Positions 1-9,253 of a stretch of DNA of 64,000 bases are shown in pieces. The number at the start of each line of letters is the position of its first letter. The stretch's first letter is position 1. The notes beneath the pieces were generated by a model. That model worked only from the letters and a program-made list of their open reading frames with translations, did no database searches and was not told the DNA's origin. The position numbers and the translations under genes were made by a program. The stretch is from Nocardioides sp. (GTDB lineage Bacteria > Actinomycetota > Actinomycetes > Propionibacteriales > Nocardioidaceae): the NCBI RefSeq assembly GCF_030019515.1, contig NZ_JASEEQ010000006.1:124001-188000 (forward strand), read 5' to 3'.

Positions 1-72
1 GCCATGCTCCGAGGACAGAGTGACGCGACCCCGGGTGGGGTGTGGTCTCACGGCTTCGTCGAAAGGTCAGCC

Positions 73-1479
73 ATGCAAGCGTTCGGTCCCCGTGCCTCGA
101 CTCCCGGGCGTCCATTGACGCCGGGCCTCGACCGCCGGCAGCTCCTGCGGGCACTCGGTGTCACCGCCGGGCTCGCCTCGTTCCCCGGCCTGCTCGCCGC
201 GTGCGGTAGTGATGGCGACGGAGGTGCGAACGCCTCGGGCGACCTGCTGGTCTGGTACTGGGGCGAGCAGGAAGCCGCAGGACTCAAGAAGTTCTTCGAG
301 GCGCAGGTTCAGGCCTACAACTCGTCGGGGACCGACTCCGCCGGCAAGGTGCAGGCAGTGCTCCAGGAGAGCGACACGCTCTACACCGCGTTCCGGACCG
401 CGGCGGAGGCCAAGAAGGGGCCGGACGTGCAGTTCTTCTGGGGCGGCACGCAGGCACTCGAGGATGTCTGGATGGGCCACGTCGAGCCGCTGTCCGACCA
501 TGTCTCCAGCGAGTTCCTGGACCAGCTCGACACCGATGCACGCCGCGAGACGTACTGGGACGGCAAGCAGTGGGGCATGCCCTTCTACCAGATCGGCACG
601 GCCTGGGCGTACAACAAGCAGATGTTCGCCAAGGCCGGCCTCGACCCGGAGGTCCCGCCCGCGACGTGGGACGAGTTCGTCACCGCACTGACGGCTCTGA
701 AGAAGTCCGGCGTGGTCCCGCTCGGCGCCGGCTTCAAGGACGCCTACCTGGGCGGGTGGCTGATCAGCTACCTGGGCGGTCAGAACTTCGACAGTATCGA
801 CGACGCGATCGCCGTGTTCCGCGGTGAGGCCGAGTACTCAGGCACGAAGTACACGGAGTGGCTCGAACGTCTCAAGGAGCTCATCGACCGCGGTCTGTTC
901 AACGACGACGTCCTCTCGATCGACCTGTACCAGGGACAGCAGATGTTCGAGAGCCAGGAGGCTGCGATCACGAACTCCGTTCAGCCGCAGATCGTCGGCT
1001 TCGAGCGCAAGCTCGGGGCGGACACCGTCGGCGTGATGCGCACTCCGGTCTACGGGACTGGTGCTCTCGCCGACTTCTTCCCGGCCCCGAGCCAAGTGCT
1101 CACCATCACCAGCTTCTCGCCGCGCCAGGACCGTGCCGGGACGTTCCTCGAGTACCTCCACGAGCCCGAGGTGATGAAGGCGATGTACGAGGCCTGCGGC
1201 GCGATCACGCCGGACAAGCGCTTCGACCCCGCGTGGCTGAACACCGAGGCGGACAAGAAGATGGCGGAGTGGAAGTCCAGCCTGCCGAACTTCTGGTACC
1301 AGTACTACTACCCGTTCCCATTCGAGCGTGACGGTGTCACCCCGGGCGTTCAGCAGCTGTTCCAGCCGGGAGGAACGGTGGCCAACGCCGTGAGCACGAT
1401 GCAGGAGGCGATCGACAAGTGGCGGCGCGAGCAGCCGGCACAGGTCAAGGCCTACCAGCAGTGGCAGCTCCTGTCGTGA
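73..1479 (+). CDS. Sugar ABC transporter substrate-binding lipoprotein
   Basis: The product is the extracellular solute-binding protein of a carbohydrate ABC importer (CUT1-like). I chose the ATG at 73 because a GAAAGG ribosome site lies just upstream; an in-frame ATG at 4 lacks one. The 468-aa product opens with a twin-arginine motif (DRRQLLRAL, near residue 20), a hydrophobic stretch and a lipobox LLAAC followed by GS and a Gly/Asp-rich linker, so it is probably a Tat-exported lipoprotein. The mature part has the usual family 1 binding-protein features: aromatic-rich strands and a C-terminal segment with FWYQYYYPF. It overlaps the next permease by 4 nt, so it is translationally coupled. The ligand is unknown; the downstream kinases and glycosidase suggest a sugar or glycoside. 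Confidence 0.92.
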   Translation: MQAFGPRASTPGRPLTPGLDRRQLLRALGVTAGLASFPGLLAACGSDGDGGANASGDLLVWYWGEQEAAGLKKFFEAQVQAYNSSGTDSAGKVQAVLQESDTLYTAFRTAAEAKKGPDVQFFWGGTQALEDVWMGHVEPLSDHVSSEFLDQLDTDARRETYWDGKQWGMPFYQIGTAWAYNKQMFAKAGLDPEVPPATWDEFVTALTALKKSGVVPLGAGFKDAYLGGWLISYLGGQNFDSIDDAIAVFRGEAEYSGTKYTEWLERLKELIDRGLFNDDVLSIDLYQGQQMFESQEAAITNSVQPQIVGFERKLGADTVGVMRTPVYGTGALADFFPAPSQVLTITSFSPRQDRAGTFLEYLHEPEVMKAMYEACGAITPDKRFDPAWLNTEADKKMAEWKSSLPNFWYQYYYPFPFERDGVTPGVQQLFQPGGTVANAVSTMQEAIDKWRREQPAQVKAYQQWQLLS

Positions 1480-2387
1480 CCGCGACCGCCGGCACCCCCC
1501 GTCGGGCGGGTGCCGGCCGGTCGGGCGCGGTGGTGAGGCCCTACCTCTACCTCGCTCCGGCGACGATCGTCCTGGTCGTGGTCTTCGGCTACCCCGTGCT
1601 GCGGCTGCTGGTCGAGAGCGTGACGGTGCCGGGCATCCTCGGGGAGACGGGTCACGGCCTCGACAACTTCCGCTCGGTCATCGACGACCCGATCCTGCGC
1701 CGGGCGCTGCTCAACAACCTGAGGTTGTTCCTGGCCGTGCCGGTGATGACCGTGGTGGCGGTGCTGCTGGCCACCCTGTTGCACGAGCGCATCGCGGGCT
1801 GGCGGTTCTACCAGTCGATCGTCTTCGTTCCCTACGTCCTGGCGATCCCGGTCGTCGGGATCATCTTCTCCTACGTCCTCCAGCGTCACGGGCTTCTCAA
1901 CCAGTCACTCGGCGCACTGGGTCTCGATCCCCTGGTCCACGACTGGCTGGGCAGTAGCCAGCTCGCCATCTGGTCCGTGTGGGTGGTGATCGTGTGGCAG
2001 CAGGTCGGCTTCGGCGTCGTTCTCTTCCTGGCCCGGCTCTCCAGCCTGGATCCGGGACTCATCGAGGCCGCCATGGTGGACCGCGCCGGGTGGTGGCGTC
2101 GGTTCCGTCATGTGGTGCTCCCGCACCTGGCGCCCATCATTGAGTTCTTCGTGACCCTGAGCCTGATCAACATGCTCAGCTGGGTCTTCAACTACGTCTA
2201 CGTGATGACCGGCGGTGGCCCGGCGCGCAGCACCTACGTCACCGAGCTCGTGATCTACCAGCAGGCGTTCCGTGACGGCCTCCCGAACCTGGCCGCCGCC
2301 GTCTCCGTGATCCTGCTGGTCCTCGCCACGGTCCTGCTCTCGGCGCAGTCCCTGGTCCGGCGTCGCATCGAGAGGATGGAGTCGTGA
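1476..2387 (+). CDS. Sugar ABC transporter permease (first subunit)
   Basis: This is an inner-membrane permease of the MalF/UgpA type with about six membrane spans in 303 aa. It starts at a GTG overlapping the TGA of the binding-protein gene; a GTG 57 nt upstream is in frame but would cut further into that gene. The N-terminus is basic (TPRRAGAGRSG) and the first span follows (YLYLAPATIVLVVVFGYPVL). The cytoplasmic coupling loop (EAA motif) reads IEAAMVDRAGWWRRFRHVVLPHL near residues 205-225. The C-terminus again overlaps the next permease by 4 nt. It pairs with the second permease to form the channel. No ATPase gene lies in the visible part of the operon, so it probably uses a shared MsmK-type ATPase or one encoded elsewhere. 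Confidence 0.92.
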   Translation: MTATAGTPRRAGAGRSGAVVRPYLYLAPATIVLVVVFGYPVLRLLVESVTVPGILGETGHGLDNFRSVIDDPILRRALLNNLRLFLAVPVMTVVAVLLATLLHERIAGWRFYQSIVFVPYVLAIPVVGIIFSYVLQRHGLLNQSLGALGLDPLVHDWLGSSQLAIWSVWVVIVWQQVGFGVVLFLARLSSLDPGLIEAAMVDRAGWWRRFRHVVLPHLAPIIEFFVTLSLINMLSWVFNYVYVMTGGGPARSTYVTELVIYQQAFRDGLPNLAAAVSVILLVLATVLLSAQSLVRRRIERMES

Positions 2388-3205
2388 GGCGGGTGGTGGG
2401 GCAGACCGCGCGCCAGCTGCCGCTGCTGGTCATGGCGTTCGTCATCCTGGTGCCGCTCTACTTCATGGTCGTCAACTCCCTCAAGACCAACGACGCCTTC
2501 CTGGACTCCTCGCTGGGCCTTCCTTCGCGTCCTTCTCTTCGTGCGTACGGGGACGCCGCCTCGGACCGGAATCTCGGGCAGCTCTTCTGGAACAGCGTGG
2601 TGATCGCGGTGACTTCGGTCGCCGTGACGACCGGCTTCGGTGCCCTGGCTGCGTTCGCGCTCGCGAAGATGGTCTTCCGCGGACGGGAGCTCTTCTTCCG
2701 GCTAATGCTGCCGCTGATGGTGATCCCACCGATCGTGTTGCTGGTACCGCAGTTCAAGCTGATGAGCTCCGCCGGCCTGGTGAACCACCGGGCGTCGGTG
2801 ATCATCATCTACATCGGCCTGATGCTGCCGTTCACGATCTACCTGCTCCGCAACTTCTTCGTGAGCTTCCCTGACGAGTTGCTCGACGCCGCGGCGCTCG
2901 ACGGGTGCAGCCCGATGACGTCCTTCCTCCGGGTGGTCCTCCCGATCTCCCGTCCCGCGCTGATCACCGCGGTCATCGTGAACTTCGTCTTCGCGTGGAA
3001 CGAGCTGCTGATCGCGCTCGTGTTCTTGCAGTCCGAGGGTTCGCGGACACTCGTCGTCGGCCTGACCGTGTTCCGGAGCCGGTTCTCGCTGGACGTCCCA
3101 GTCCTGATGGCCGGCCTGACCATCGCGACCGTGCCCGTGCTTCTGGTCTACCTGTTCGGCCAGCGGTACTTGGTGCGCGGGCTTCTGGCCGGCTCAGTGA
3201 AATGA
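2384..3205 (+). CDS. Sugar ABC transporter permease (second subunit)
   Basis: This is a MalG/UgpE-type permease of 273 aa with six predicted spans and a short cytoplasmic N-terminus. The GTG start overlaps the stop of the first permease. The EAA coupling motif is seen as LLDAAALDGCSPMTSFLRVVLP near residues 165-185. Following hydrophobic segments and a short basic tail match the family. With the preceding two genes it forms a complete CUT1-type transporter minus its nucleotide-binding subunit, and the stop codon overlaps an alternative start of the next gene. Function is assigned from family features; the sugar is not predictable. Confidence 0.92.
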   Translation: MRRVVGQTARQLPLLVMAFVILVPLYFMVVNSLKTNDAFLDSSLGLPSRPSLRAYGDAASDRNLGQLFWNSVVIAVTSVAVTTGFGALAAFALAKMVFRGRELFFRLMLPLMVIPPIVLLVPQFKLMSSAGLVNHRASVIIIYIGLMLPFTIYLLRNFFVSFPDELLDAAALDGCSPMTSFLRVVLPISRPALITAVIVNFVFAWNELLIALVFLQSEGSRTLVVGLTVFRSRFSLDVPVLMAGLTIATVPVLLVYLFGQRYLVRGLLAGSVK

Positions 3206-3228
3206 CGATCAACAATGGAGGATCACGC

Positions 3229-4209
3229 GTGCTCAGTGACCTGTTCGGCGCCGACCCGGTCGCCAACCAGCGCCGGTGGGTGCGACCACCACACAACCCG
3301 GCGATCCGGTCGGACGGCACCGGCTGGGCCGAGGACTTCATCGCTCCCTGCAGCCTCGTGGAGAGAGATGGTGAGCTCTGGCTCTACGCGGAGGGCTCGA
3401 CAGGCGGTCATGAGCAGATCGGCCTGTTCACGGCCACAGCAGACGACTCGGCCGGCCCGCGGCAGTGGCGTCCGCACCCTGCGAATCCGGTCCTGGCCGT
3501 CGGCTCCGGATTCGACGCCGGAGGCGTCTTCGACCCGGCGGTCGTGCACTTCGGGGAGCGTTGGCTGCTCTACTACAGCGCCACCGAGGGCGACGCTCAC
3601 GAGTTCGCCGAGCGGCTCGAGCGTGGCTCGGCTTCGGGCCAGCCCGCGGATGAGTACATCGGCCTGGCAGTCTCCGATGACGGGGTGACCTTCACTCGAC
3701 ACGCGGACAGCCCCGTACTCGCGGCCCGCTGTCCGTTCGTCGTCGTGCACGACGGCACCGTGCATCTGTTCCACGTCAGGGTCACCGAGGGCGGCTACCG
3801 CATCCACGTGGCGCTCTCCGACGACGGAGTGCGATTCCGTGAGGTCGCCGACCCCGTGCTGGACGTCGGGCCGCCAGGCAGCTGGGACGGTCACACGGTC
3901 ACGACCCCCAAGGTCTTCAGGGACGGCGACCGGTGGTGCCTGTCGTATGCAGGGGACGCCCGACGCCTCGACGACCCGAGCGGGATCGGCCTCGCCTACT
4001 CCGACGACCTGGTGACCTGGCGGAAGCTCCCGGGGAATCCGGTGTTCGCTGTCGGGACGCCCGGGGACTTCGACTCGGTGTCGGTGGCCTCGCCGGTCAT
4101 CCGGGCATCTGGCGACGGCTACGAGATGTGGTACGCCGGCAGCGACCGCTCCATCCGTGACGGCCTGCACTCCCAGGTGGGCGTCGTCCGGATCACGGTG
4201 CAGCCATGA
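3229..4209 (+). CDS. Five-bladed beta-propeller glycosidase-like protein (GH43/GH130-like)
   Basis: The 326-aa product has repeated blade motifs typical of the five-bladed glycosidase propellers (GH43/62/130 type): WLYAEG, IGLFTA, WLLYYSA, IGLAVSDDG, IHVALSDDG, IGLAYSDD and YEMWYAGSD. It has no signal peptide, so it probably acts in the cytoplasm on an imported glycoside or oligosaccharide. I chose GTG 3229 because GGAGG at 3217-3221 sits 7 nt upstream; ATG 3202, which overlaps the permease stop, is the alternative and has no ribosome site. An acidic candidate catalytic residue is the Asp in VFDPAVV. It overlaps the next kinase gene by 4 nt. Whether it is a hydrolase or a phosphorylase cannot be told from sequence. 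Confidence 0.75.
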   Translation: MLSDLFGADPVANQRRWVRPPHNPAIRSDGTGWAEDFIAPCSLVERDGELWLYAEGSTGGHEQIGLFTATADDSAGPRQWRPHPANPVLAVGSGFDAGGVFDPAVVHFGERWLLYYSATEGDAHEFAERLERGSASGQPADEYIGLAVSDDGVTFTRHADSPVLAARCPFVVVHDGTVHLFHVRVTEGGYRIHVALSDDGVRFREVADPVLDVGPPGSWDGHTVTTPKVFRDGDRWCLSYAGDARRLDDPSGIGLAYSDDLVTWRKLPGNPVFAVGTPGDFDSVSVASPVIRASGDGYEMWYAGSDRSIRDGLHSQVGVVRITVQP

Positions 4210-5150
4210 GTGGGGCTGAGCCGCTGGATGTCTTGGTGCTTGGAGAGCTCAATCCCGACCTCGTGCTCACCGGAGGCGACCTGACCCCACGATTCGGTCA
4301 GGTCGAGAGCCTCGTCGCGGGTTCGACCCTCACGCTCGGCAGCTCGGGCGCGATCTTCGCCGCCGGCTGCGCGCGTCTCGGGCTGCGGACCGCGATCGCC
4401 GGGCTCGTGGGTGAGGACACCTTCGGACGGTTCGTGCGCGAGCAACTGCGCGACTTCGGTGTCGCGACCAGCGGGATCGTCACCGACAGCACGGTCGCGA
4501 CCGGTCTCACCGTGATCCTCAACCGGGGGGAGGACCGCGCGATCCTCACTCACCTCGGCGCGATGGCGCAGATGACTGCGGCCCAGGTGGACACCGATCT
4601 CCTGGCTCGCGCCCGGCACGTCCATGTGACCTCCTACTTCCTCCAACGGGGCCTGCAGCCGGGACTGCCGGGCCTACTGGAGCAGGCGCGACGCAACGGG
4701 TCGACGGTGTCGATGGACACCAACTGGGATCCGGACGAGCGTTGGACGGACGGCTTGCGCGAGGCCTTGCGGCACGTCGACGTCTTCTTGCCGAACGAGG
4801 CCGAGGCCCTGGCGATCACGGGGGCGACCTCGGTCGCGGCCGCCGCCGAGGAGCTCGGCCGGACGGTTCCCGAGCTCGTGGTGAAGCTGGGCGCTCGCGG
4901 TGCCGAGACGTGGCTCCGCGGCGAGCGGCACCAGGCAGCGGCGATCGCCGTCGACGTGCGCGACACGACTGGAGCCGGCGACTCGTTCGACGCCGGGTAT
5001 GTCCACGGTCTGCTTGCCGGCCTCTCGGTCGACGAGCGGCTCCGGCAGGCCTGCGTGTGCGGCGCCCTATCCACCCGCGCCATCGGCGGCGTCGGCGCCC
5101 AGCCGACGGTGGACGAGGTGGCGTCGATCGTGCGCAAGCCGGCGCCATGA
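4206..5150 (+). CDS. PfkB-family carbohydrate kinase
   Basis: This is a 314-aa ribokinase-fold sugar or nucleoside kinase. The C-terminal PfkB signature DTTGAGDSFDAGYVHGLL near residues 250-268 contains the anion hole and catalytic Asp, and the N-terminal substrate strand is GELNPDL. The ATG start overlaps the TGA of the glycosidase gene. It probably phosphorylates the imported sugar. Its place beside a second kinase of a different PfkB subfamily suggests two successive phosphorylations, or separate substrates. Exact specificity (2-keto-3-deoxygluconate, fructose, ribose or another sugar) is not readable. Confidence 0.88.
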   Translation: MSGAEPLDVLVLGELNPDLVLTGGDLTPRFGQVESLVAGSTLTLGSSGAIFAAGCARLGLRTAIAGLVGEDTFGRFVREQLRDFGVATSGIVTDSTVATGLTVILNRGEDRAILTHLGAMAQMTAAQVDTDLLARARHVHVTSYFLQRGLQPGLPGLLEQARRNGSTVSMDTNWDPDERWTDGLREALRHVDVFLPNEAEALAITGATSVAAAAEELGRTVPELVVKLGARGAETWLRGERHQAAAIAVDVRDTTGAGDSFDAGYVHGLLAGLSVDERLRQACVCGALSTRAIGGVGAQPTVDEVASIVRKPAP

Positions 5151-6082
5151 TCACGGTCGCGGCGATCAACCCCTCGGTCGACCGGCTGCTGCGAGTGCTC
5201 CGGCTGCGGCCCGGCACCATCCATAGGCCTCTCGAGGCTGTCTCCGTTCCGGGCGGCAAGGGACTCAACGTCGCGCGGGTCGCCCACGCGCTCGGTGCCG
5301 AGGTGCAGGTCGTCGGGATTGCCGCGGGCGGGGCGGGCCGGTGGGTGGCGGACGCCCTCGAACGGGCCGGTGTGCCGGCTCGCTGGATCTGGACGGACGG
5401 CGAGACCCGGACCTGCACGTCGATCGCCGAGGATGACCCTGATGTGGAGCTGACCGAGTTCTATGAGTCGGGTCCGACCATCTCGGCGCAGGCGTGGCAC
5501 GAGTACGCCGCCCTGGTCGGATCCGCCGCCCGCCGGCGCGGATGGCTGGTCGTCAGCGGCTCGTTCCCGCCCGACCTGGGCGCCTCCGAGCTCTCCGACC
5601 TGCTCCGGGCCACTACCGGCCGCACCGCCGTCGATGTTTCCGGGGAGCCGCTGGCTGCCGCGACCGGCGGGATGGACCTCGTGAAGCTCAACACCGCCGA
5701 GACCGTGGAGCTGTTGGGACGCGGAGCCGTGCGGAACGACCACGACCTCCCTGAGCTCGCGCGTGCGCTGCGACACCGGTGGGGTGGATCGACGGTCGCT
5801 GTGGTCACAGGAGGACAGCGGGGCGCCGTTCTCAGCACGCCAGAGGGGCCATCGGTCTGGGCCCGGACGCCCGTGACCGGCCGGTTCGCGGTGGGCAGCG
5901 GCGACGCCTTCCTCGCCGGTCTCCTCACGGCACGACAGTCGGACTCGACGTGGGAGGATGCGCTTCGGCTCGCCACCGCTGCGGCAGCTGCCAACGCCGA
6001 GACCCCCGGAGCCGGGGTGGTGGCGGCGCAGCGGGTCCGAGAGCTCGTCCCGCTCGTTGAGATGGAGGAGGTGCGAACGTGA
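5147..6082 (+). CDS. 1-phosphofructokinase / tagatose-6-phosphate kinase-like (LacC/FruK family) hexose kinase
   Basis: The product (311 aa) begins MITVAAINPSVDRLL and has PGGKGLNVARVAHALG near residues 35-50. Both are hallmarks of the FruK/LacC subgroup, which phosphorylates a sugar already carrying phosphate. The C-terminal motif is GRFAVGSGDAFLAGLL, with Ser in place of the usual second Ala/Gly of GAGDS and the catalytic Asp kept. The ATG overlaps the stop of the preceding kinase by 4 nt. In lactose/galactitol-type pathways such a kinase makes a hexose bisphosphate for an aldolase. No aldolase gene is visible here, so the product would enter general glycolysis or a step encoded elsewhere. 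Confidence 0.85.
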   Translation: MITVAAINPSVDRLLRVLRLRPGTIHRPLEAVSVPGGKGLNVARVAHALGAEVQVVGIAAGGAGRWVADALERAGVPARWIWTDGETRTCTSIAEDDPDVELTEFYESGPTISAQAWHEYAALVGSAARRRGWLVVSGSFPPDLGASELSDLLRATTGRTAVDVSGEPLAAATGGMDLVKLNTAETVELLGRGAVRNDHDLPELARALRHRWGGSTVAVVTGGQRGAVLSTPEGPSVWARTPVTGRFAVGSGDAFLAGLLTARQSDSTWEDALRLATAAAAANAETPGAGVVAAQRVRELVPLVEMEEVRT

Positions 6083-6876
6083 CCAGCAGTACGTCGCGAC
6101 GCCCGCGCCGCGAAGAGCGCATGGAGCGGATCCTCGCCATCCTGGGGGCAGACGGAGCCGTCGATGTTGCGGCGATCGCCGAGGAGCTGAAGGTCTCGAC
6201 GGCCTCCATCCGGCGCGACCTCGAACAGCTGGAGCAGCAGCAGCTGCTGGTGCGCACCCACGGCGGCGCAGTCGCACAGACGGTGAACTACGAGCTGCCG
6301 CTGCGCTACCGATCGAGTCGGCACCTTCAGGAGAAGCGGGCGATCGCTGCCACCGCGTCCACTCGGGTCCCTGAGAACCGCGGCACGATCGGGCTCACCG
6401 GCGGCACCACGACGACGCAGGTCGCTCGCAGTCTGCTCGACCACGCTGACCTGACCGTCGTCACCAATGCACTCAACATCGCGTCCGAGCTCGTGGTGCG
6501 CAAGAACATCCGGCTCGTGGTGATCGGTGGAGTTGCGCGCAGCGAGTCCTACGAGCTGGTCGGCCCCCTCGCCGAAGCGACCTTGGAGCGGGTGAACGTC
6601 GACGTCACCTTCCTCGGCGTCGACGGCGTCTCGCCCGACGCCGGGTTCACGACACACCAGGAGATGGAGGCGCACACGAACGCGGTGCTCCTCGCTCGAT
6701 CCCGCAAGGTGGTGGCGGTGGCGGACTCCAGCAAGCTGGGCAAGGTCACCTTCGCGCCCATCTGTGGGATCGAGGCCGTCGACGAGCTCATCACGGACTC
6801 CGCCGCTGACGCAGAGATCGTCGCGCGACTCCGGGCGTCCGGGCTCCAGGTGACGACGGTCGACCTGCTCGACTGA
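6079..6876 (+). CDS. DeoR/GlpR-family transcriptional regulator
   Basis: This 265-aa regulator has an N-terminal DeoR winged helix-turn-helix (RREERMERILAIL, VDVAAIAEELKVSTASIRRDLEQLE, LLVRTHGGA, residues 12-62) and a C-terminal sugar-phosphate sensor domain. The sensor motifs are IGLTGGTTTTQVAR, VVTNALNIA and KVVAVADSSKLGK. The GTG start overlaps the kinase stop by 4 nt, so it is co-translated with the pathway it presumably controls. Such proteins typically repress until a phosphorylated sugar intermediate binds. A stem-loop (6906-6925) follows and probably ends the operon. No clear operator copy is visible at the left edge of the window. Confidence 0.92.
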   Translation: MTSSTSRRPRREERMERILAILGADGAVDVAAIAEELKVSTASIRRDLEQLEQQQLLVRTHGGAVAQTVNYELPLRYRSSRHLQEKRAIAATASTRVPENRGTIGLTGGTTTTQVARSLLDHADLTVVTNALNIASELVVRKNIRLVVIGGVARSESYELVGPLAEATLERVNVDVTFLGVDGVSPDAGFTTHQEMEAHTNAVLLARSRKVVAVADSSKLGKVTFAPICGIEAVDELITDSAADAEIVARLRASGLQVTTVDLLD

Positions 6877-6905
6877 CGGTACCCAGCGAGCGGTAGCGAC
6901 GGGCT

Positions 6906-6925
6906 GCACGGCGCGGGTGCCGTGC
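6906..6925 (+). terminator. Stem-loop after the sugar operon
   Basis: A 7-bp inverted repeat (gcacggc/gccgtgc) with a 6-nt loop lies 30 nt after the deoR-type stop codon. There is no T-run, so termination is only suggested by position. Confidence 0.4.
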
Positions 6926-6948
6926 GGCGCCGTACGCTGGTCGGTGCG

Positions 6949-8145
6949 ATGACTGCAGCTGCCCCGAGCCGGACCGTCTACCTCGACCACGCCGCGACCA
7001 CCCCCATGGTCCCCGCGGCGCTGGAGGCGATGACCGCACACCTGCGCGGGGTCGGCAACGCCAGCTCGCTGCACGCGTCCGGACGGCACGCGCGCCGGGT
7101 CGTGGAGGAGTCGCGCGAGACGATCGCGCAGGCGCTGAACTGCCGGCCGGGGGAGGTCGTGTTCACCTCCGGCGGCACCGAGGCGGACAACCTGGCGGTC
7201 AAGGGGATCTTCTGGTCCCGCCGCGACGGGGACCCGCGCCGCATCCGGGTGCTGACGACCGCGGTCGAGCACCACGCGGTGCTCGACGCGGTGCACTGGC
7301 TGGGCGACGCCGAGGAGGCCGAGGTCGAGCTGCTGCCGGTCGACGACCGCGCCCGGCTCGACGTCGAGGCACTGCGCGCCACGATCGAGCGCGACCCCGG
7401 CTCGGTGGCCGTCGTCTCGGTGATGTGGGCGAACAACGAGGTCGGCACGCTGCAGCCGATCCACGACGTCGTGGCGCTCGCGGCCGAGCACGGCATCCCG
7501 GTGCACACCGATGCGGTGCAGGCCGTGGGGCACGTGCCGGTCGACTTCGCGGCCTCCGGGGTCGACGCGCTGACGCTGACCGGGCACAAGCTCGGCGGGC
7601 CGTACGGCGTGGGCGCGCTCGTCGTGCGCCGGGAGGTGTCCGTGCAGCCGCTGGTCCACGGCGGCGGCCAGGAGCGCGACATCCGCAGCGGCACGCTCGA
7701 CACCCCGGCGATCGCCGGGTTCGCCGCGGCCGTCGAGCTCGCCGTCAAGCACCAGGCCGAGCACGCCACGCGCATCGGCGCGCTGCGCGACGAGCTGGTC
7801 CGCCGGGTCGTCGAGGTGGTGCCCGACGCGCACCTGCACGGGGCCCCGCTGGCCCCCCGCACCGACCGGCTCCCCGGCAACGCCCACCTCGGCTTCCCCG
7901 GATGCGAGGGCGACTCGCTGCTGATGCTGCTCGACGCGCGCGGGATCGAGTGCTCGACGGGCTCGGCCTGCTCGGCCGGCGTACCCCAGCCCTCCCACGT
8001 GCTGCTCGCCATGGGCTGTGACGCGGACCAGGCCCGGCACTCGCTGCGGTTCTCGCTCGGCCACACCACCACCCAGGCCGACGTCGACGCGGTCGTCGAG
8101 GCGATCGGACCGGTCGTCGAGCGAGCCCGGGCCGCCCGGAGGTGA
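6949..8145 (+). CDS. Cysteine desulfurase (NifS/IscS group)
   Basis: This PLP enzyme takes sulfur from cysteine as a persulfide and feeds Fe-S assembly and tRNA thiolation. In the 398-aa product the substrate/PLP strand is [10 protein letters not shown], the PLP lysine lies in [15 protein letters not shown] near residue 205, and the persulfide cysteine lies in the flexible loop [10 protein letters not shown] near residues 325-333. ATG 6949 was chosen because homologues begin just before [10 protein letters not shown]; an in-frame GTG 27 nt upstream is possible. It is followed 7 nt later by mnmA, the tRNA thiolase that uses its sulfur, which is a frequent actinobacterial gene pair. Confidence 0.95.
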   Translation: MTAAAPSRTVYLDHAATTPMVPAALEAMTAHLRGVGNASSLHASGRHARRVVEESRETIAQALNCRPGEVVFTSGGTEADNLAVKGIFWSRRDGDPRRIRVLTTAVEHHAVLDAVHWLGDAEEAEVELLPVDDRARLDVEALRATIERDPGSVAVVSVMWANNEVGTLQPIHDVVALAAEHGIPVHTDAVQAVGHVPVDFAASGVDALTLTGHKLGGPYGVGALVVRREVSVQPLVHGGGQERDIRSGTLDTPAIAGFAAAVELAVKHQAEHATRIGALRDELVRRVVEVVPDAHLHGAPLAPRTDRLPGNAHLGFPGCEGDSLLMLLDARGIECSTGSACSAGVPQPSHVLLAMGCDADQARHSLRFSLGHTTTQADVDAVVEAIGPVVERARAARR

Positions 8146-8152
8146 CCGGACG

Positions 8153-9253
8153 ATGAGGGTCCTCGCCGCCATGTCCGGCGGCGTCGACTCCGCGGTGGCC
8201 GCGGCGCGTGCGGCCGAGGCGGGGCACGACGTCACCGGCATCCACCTCGCGCTGTCGCGCAACCCGCAGTCCTACCGCTCCGGCGCGCGCGGCTGCTGCA
8301 CGATCGAGGACAGCAACGACGCCCGCCGCGCCGCCGACGTGATCGGCATCCCGTTCTACGTCTGGGACCTGTCCGAGCGGTTCCACGAGGACGTGGTCGA
8401 GGACTTCCTGGCCGAGTACGCCGCCGGCCGCACGCCCAACCCGTGCCTGCGCTGCAACGAGAAGATCAAGTTCGCCGCCGTCCTCGACCGGGCGCTCGGC
8501 CTCGGTTTCGACGCCGTCGCGACCGGCCACTACGCGCGGCTGGTGACCGGCGCGGACGGCCTCGTCGAGATGCACCGGGCGGTCGACCAGGGGAAGGACC
8601 AGTCCTACGTGCTCGGCGTCCTCGACCAGGACCAGCTGCGGCACTCGCTGTTCCCGCTCGGCGGGTCCACCAAGGACGACGTCCGCCGCGAGGCTGCGGC
8701 GCGGGGGCTGCTGGTGGCAGCGAAGCCGGACAGCCACGACATCTGCTTCGTCGCCGACGGCGACAACGCGGGCTGGCTGCGCGAGAAGCTCGGCGATCGG
8801 GCGCCCAACCACGGCGGCGCGATCGTCGACGACGACACCGGCGAGGTGCTCGGCCGGCACGAGGGCACCTATGGCTTCACGATCGGCCAGCGCAAGGGCC
8901 TGCGGCTCGGCCGCCCGGCCGCCGACGGCAGCCCCCGGTTCGTGCTCGACATCGAGCCGGTCTCCGGCACCGTCACCGTCGGCCCGCGCGAGCGGCTCGC
9001 GGTCCACCGGCTGCGGGGCACCCGCCCGCGCTGGTGCGGCAGCATCCCGGACCGCCTCGCCGGCACCGTGCAGCTGCGCGCGCACGGCGAGGAGCACCGG
9101 GCCGTCCTCACCCGCGACGGCGACCAGGTGGACATCGAGCTGCTGGAGCCGGCGTACGGCATCGCACCCGGGCAGGCCGCGGTCGTGTACGACGGCAGTC
9201 GCGTCGTCGGCTCGGCCACCATCGCCGCCACGGACCGCGTGGCGGCGCGATGA
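8153..9253 (+). CDS. mnmA: tRNA-specific 2-thiouridylase MnmA
   Basis: The enzyme makes 2-thiouridine at the wobble position of Lys, Glu and Gln tRNAs, using ATP and persulfide sulfur from a cysteine desulfurase. The 366-aa sequence has the PP-loop SGGVDSAV at residues 8-15, the first catalytic Cys in [12 protein letters not shown] near residue 100, and the second in [11 protein letters not shown] near residue 198. A central tRNA-binding region and a C-terminal beta-barrel follow. Length and motif order are normal for the family. It starts 7 nt after the desulfurase stop and overlaps the next gene by 4 nt. Confidence 0.97.
   Translation: MRVLAAMSGGVDSAVAAARAAEAGHDVTGIHLALSRNPQSYRSGARGCCTIEDSNDARRAADVIGIPFYVWDLSERFHEDVVEDFLAEYAAGRTPNPCLRCNEKIKFAAVLDRALGLGFDAVATGHYARLVTGADGLVEMHRAVDQGKDQSYVLGVLDQDQLRHSLFPLGGSTKDDVRREAAARGLLVAAKPDSHDICFVADGDNAGWLREKLGDRAPNHGGAIVDDDTGEVLGRHEGTYGFTIGQRKGLRLGRPAADGSPRFVLDIEPVSGTVTVGPRERLAVHRLRGTRPRWCGSIPDRLAGTVQLRAHGEEHRAVLTRDGDQVDIELLEPAYGIAPGQAAVVYDGSRVVGSATIAATDRVAAR

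Noticed and set aside
4..72. N-terminal extension of the binding protein from ATG 4
   Set aside because: No ribosome site precedes it, and it would put 23 extra residues before a Tat signal that already has a normal-length n-region.
5461..8262. Very long minus-strand open frame opposite the kinase, deoR and desulfurase genes
   Set aside because: It mirrors plus-strand genes with clear family motifs. Long antisense frames are normal in DNA with such high third-position GC, and its translation is low-complexity Arg/Ala/Gly/Pro.
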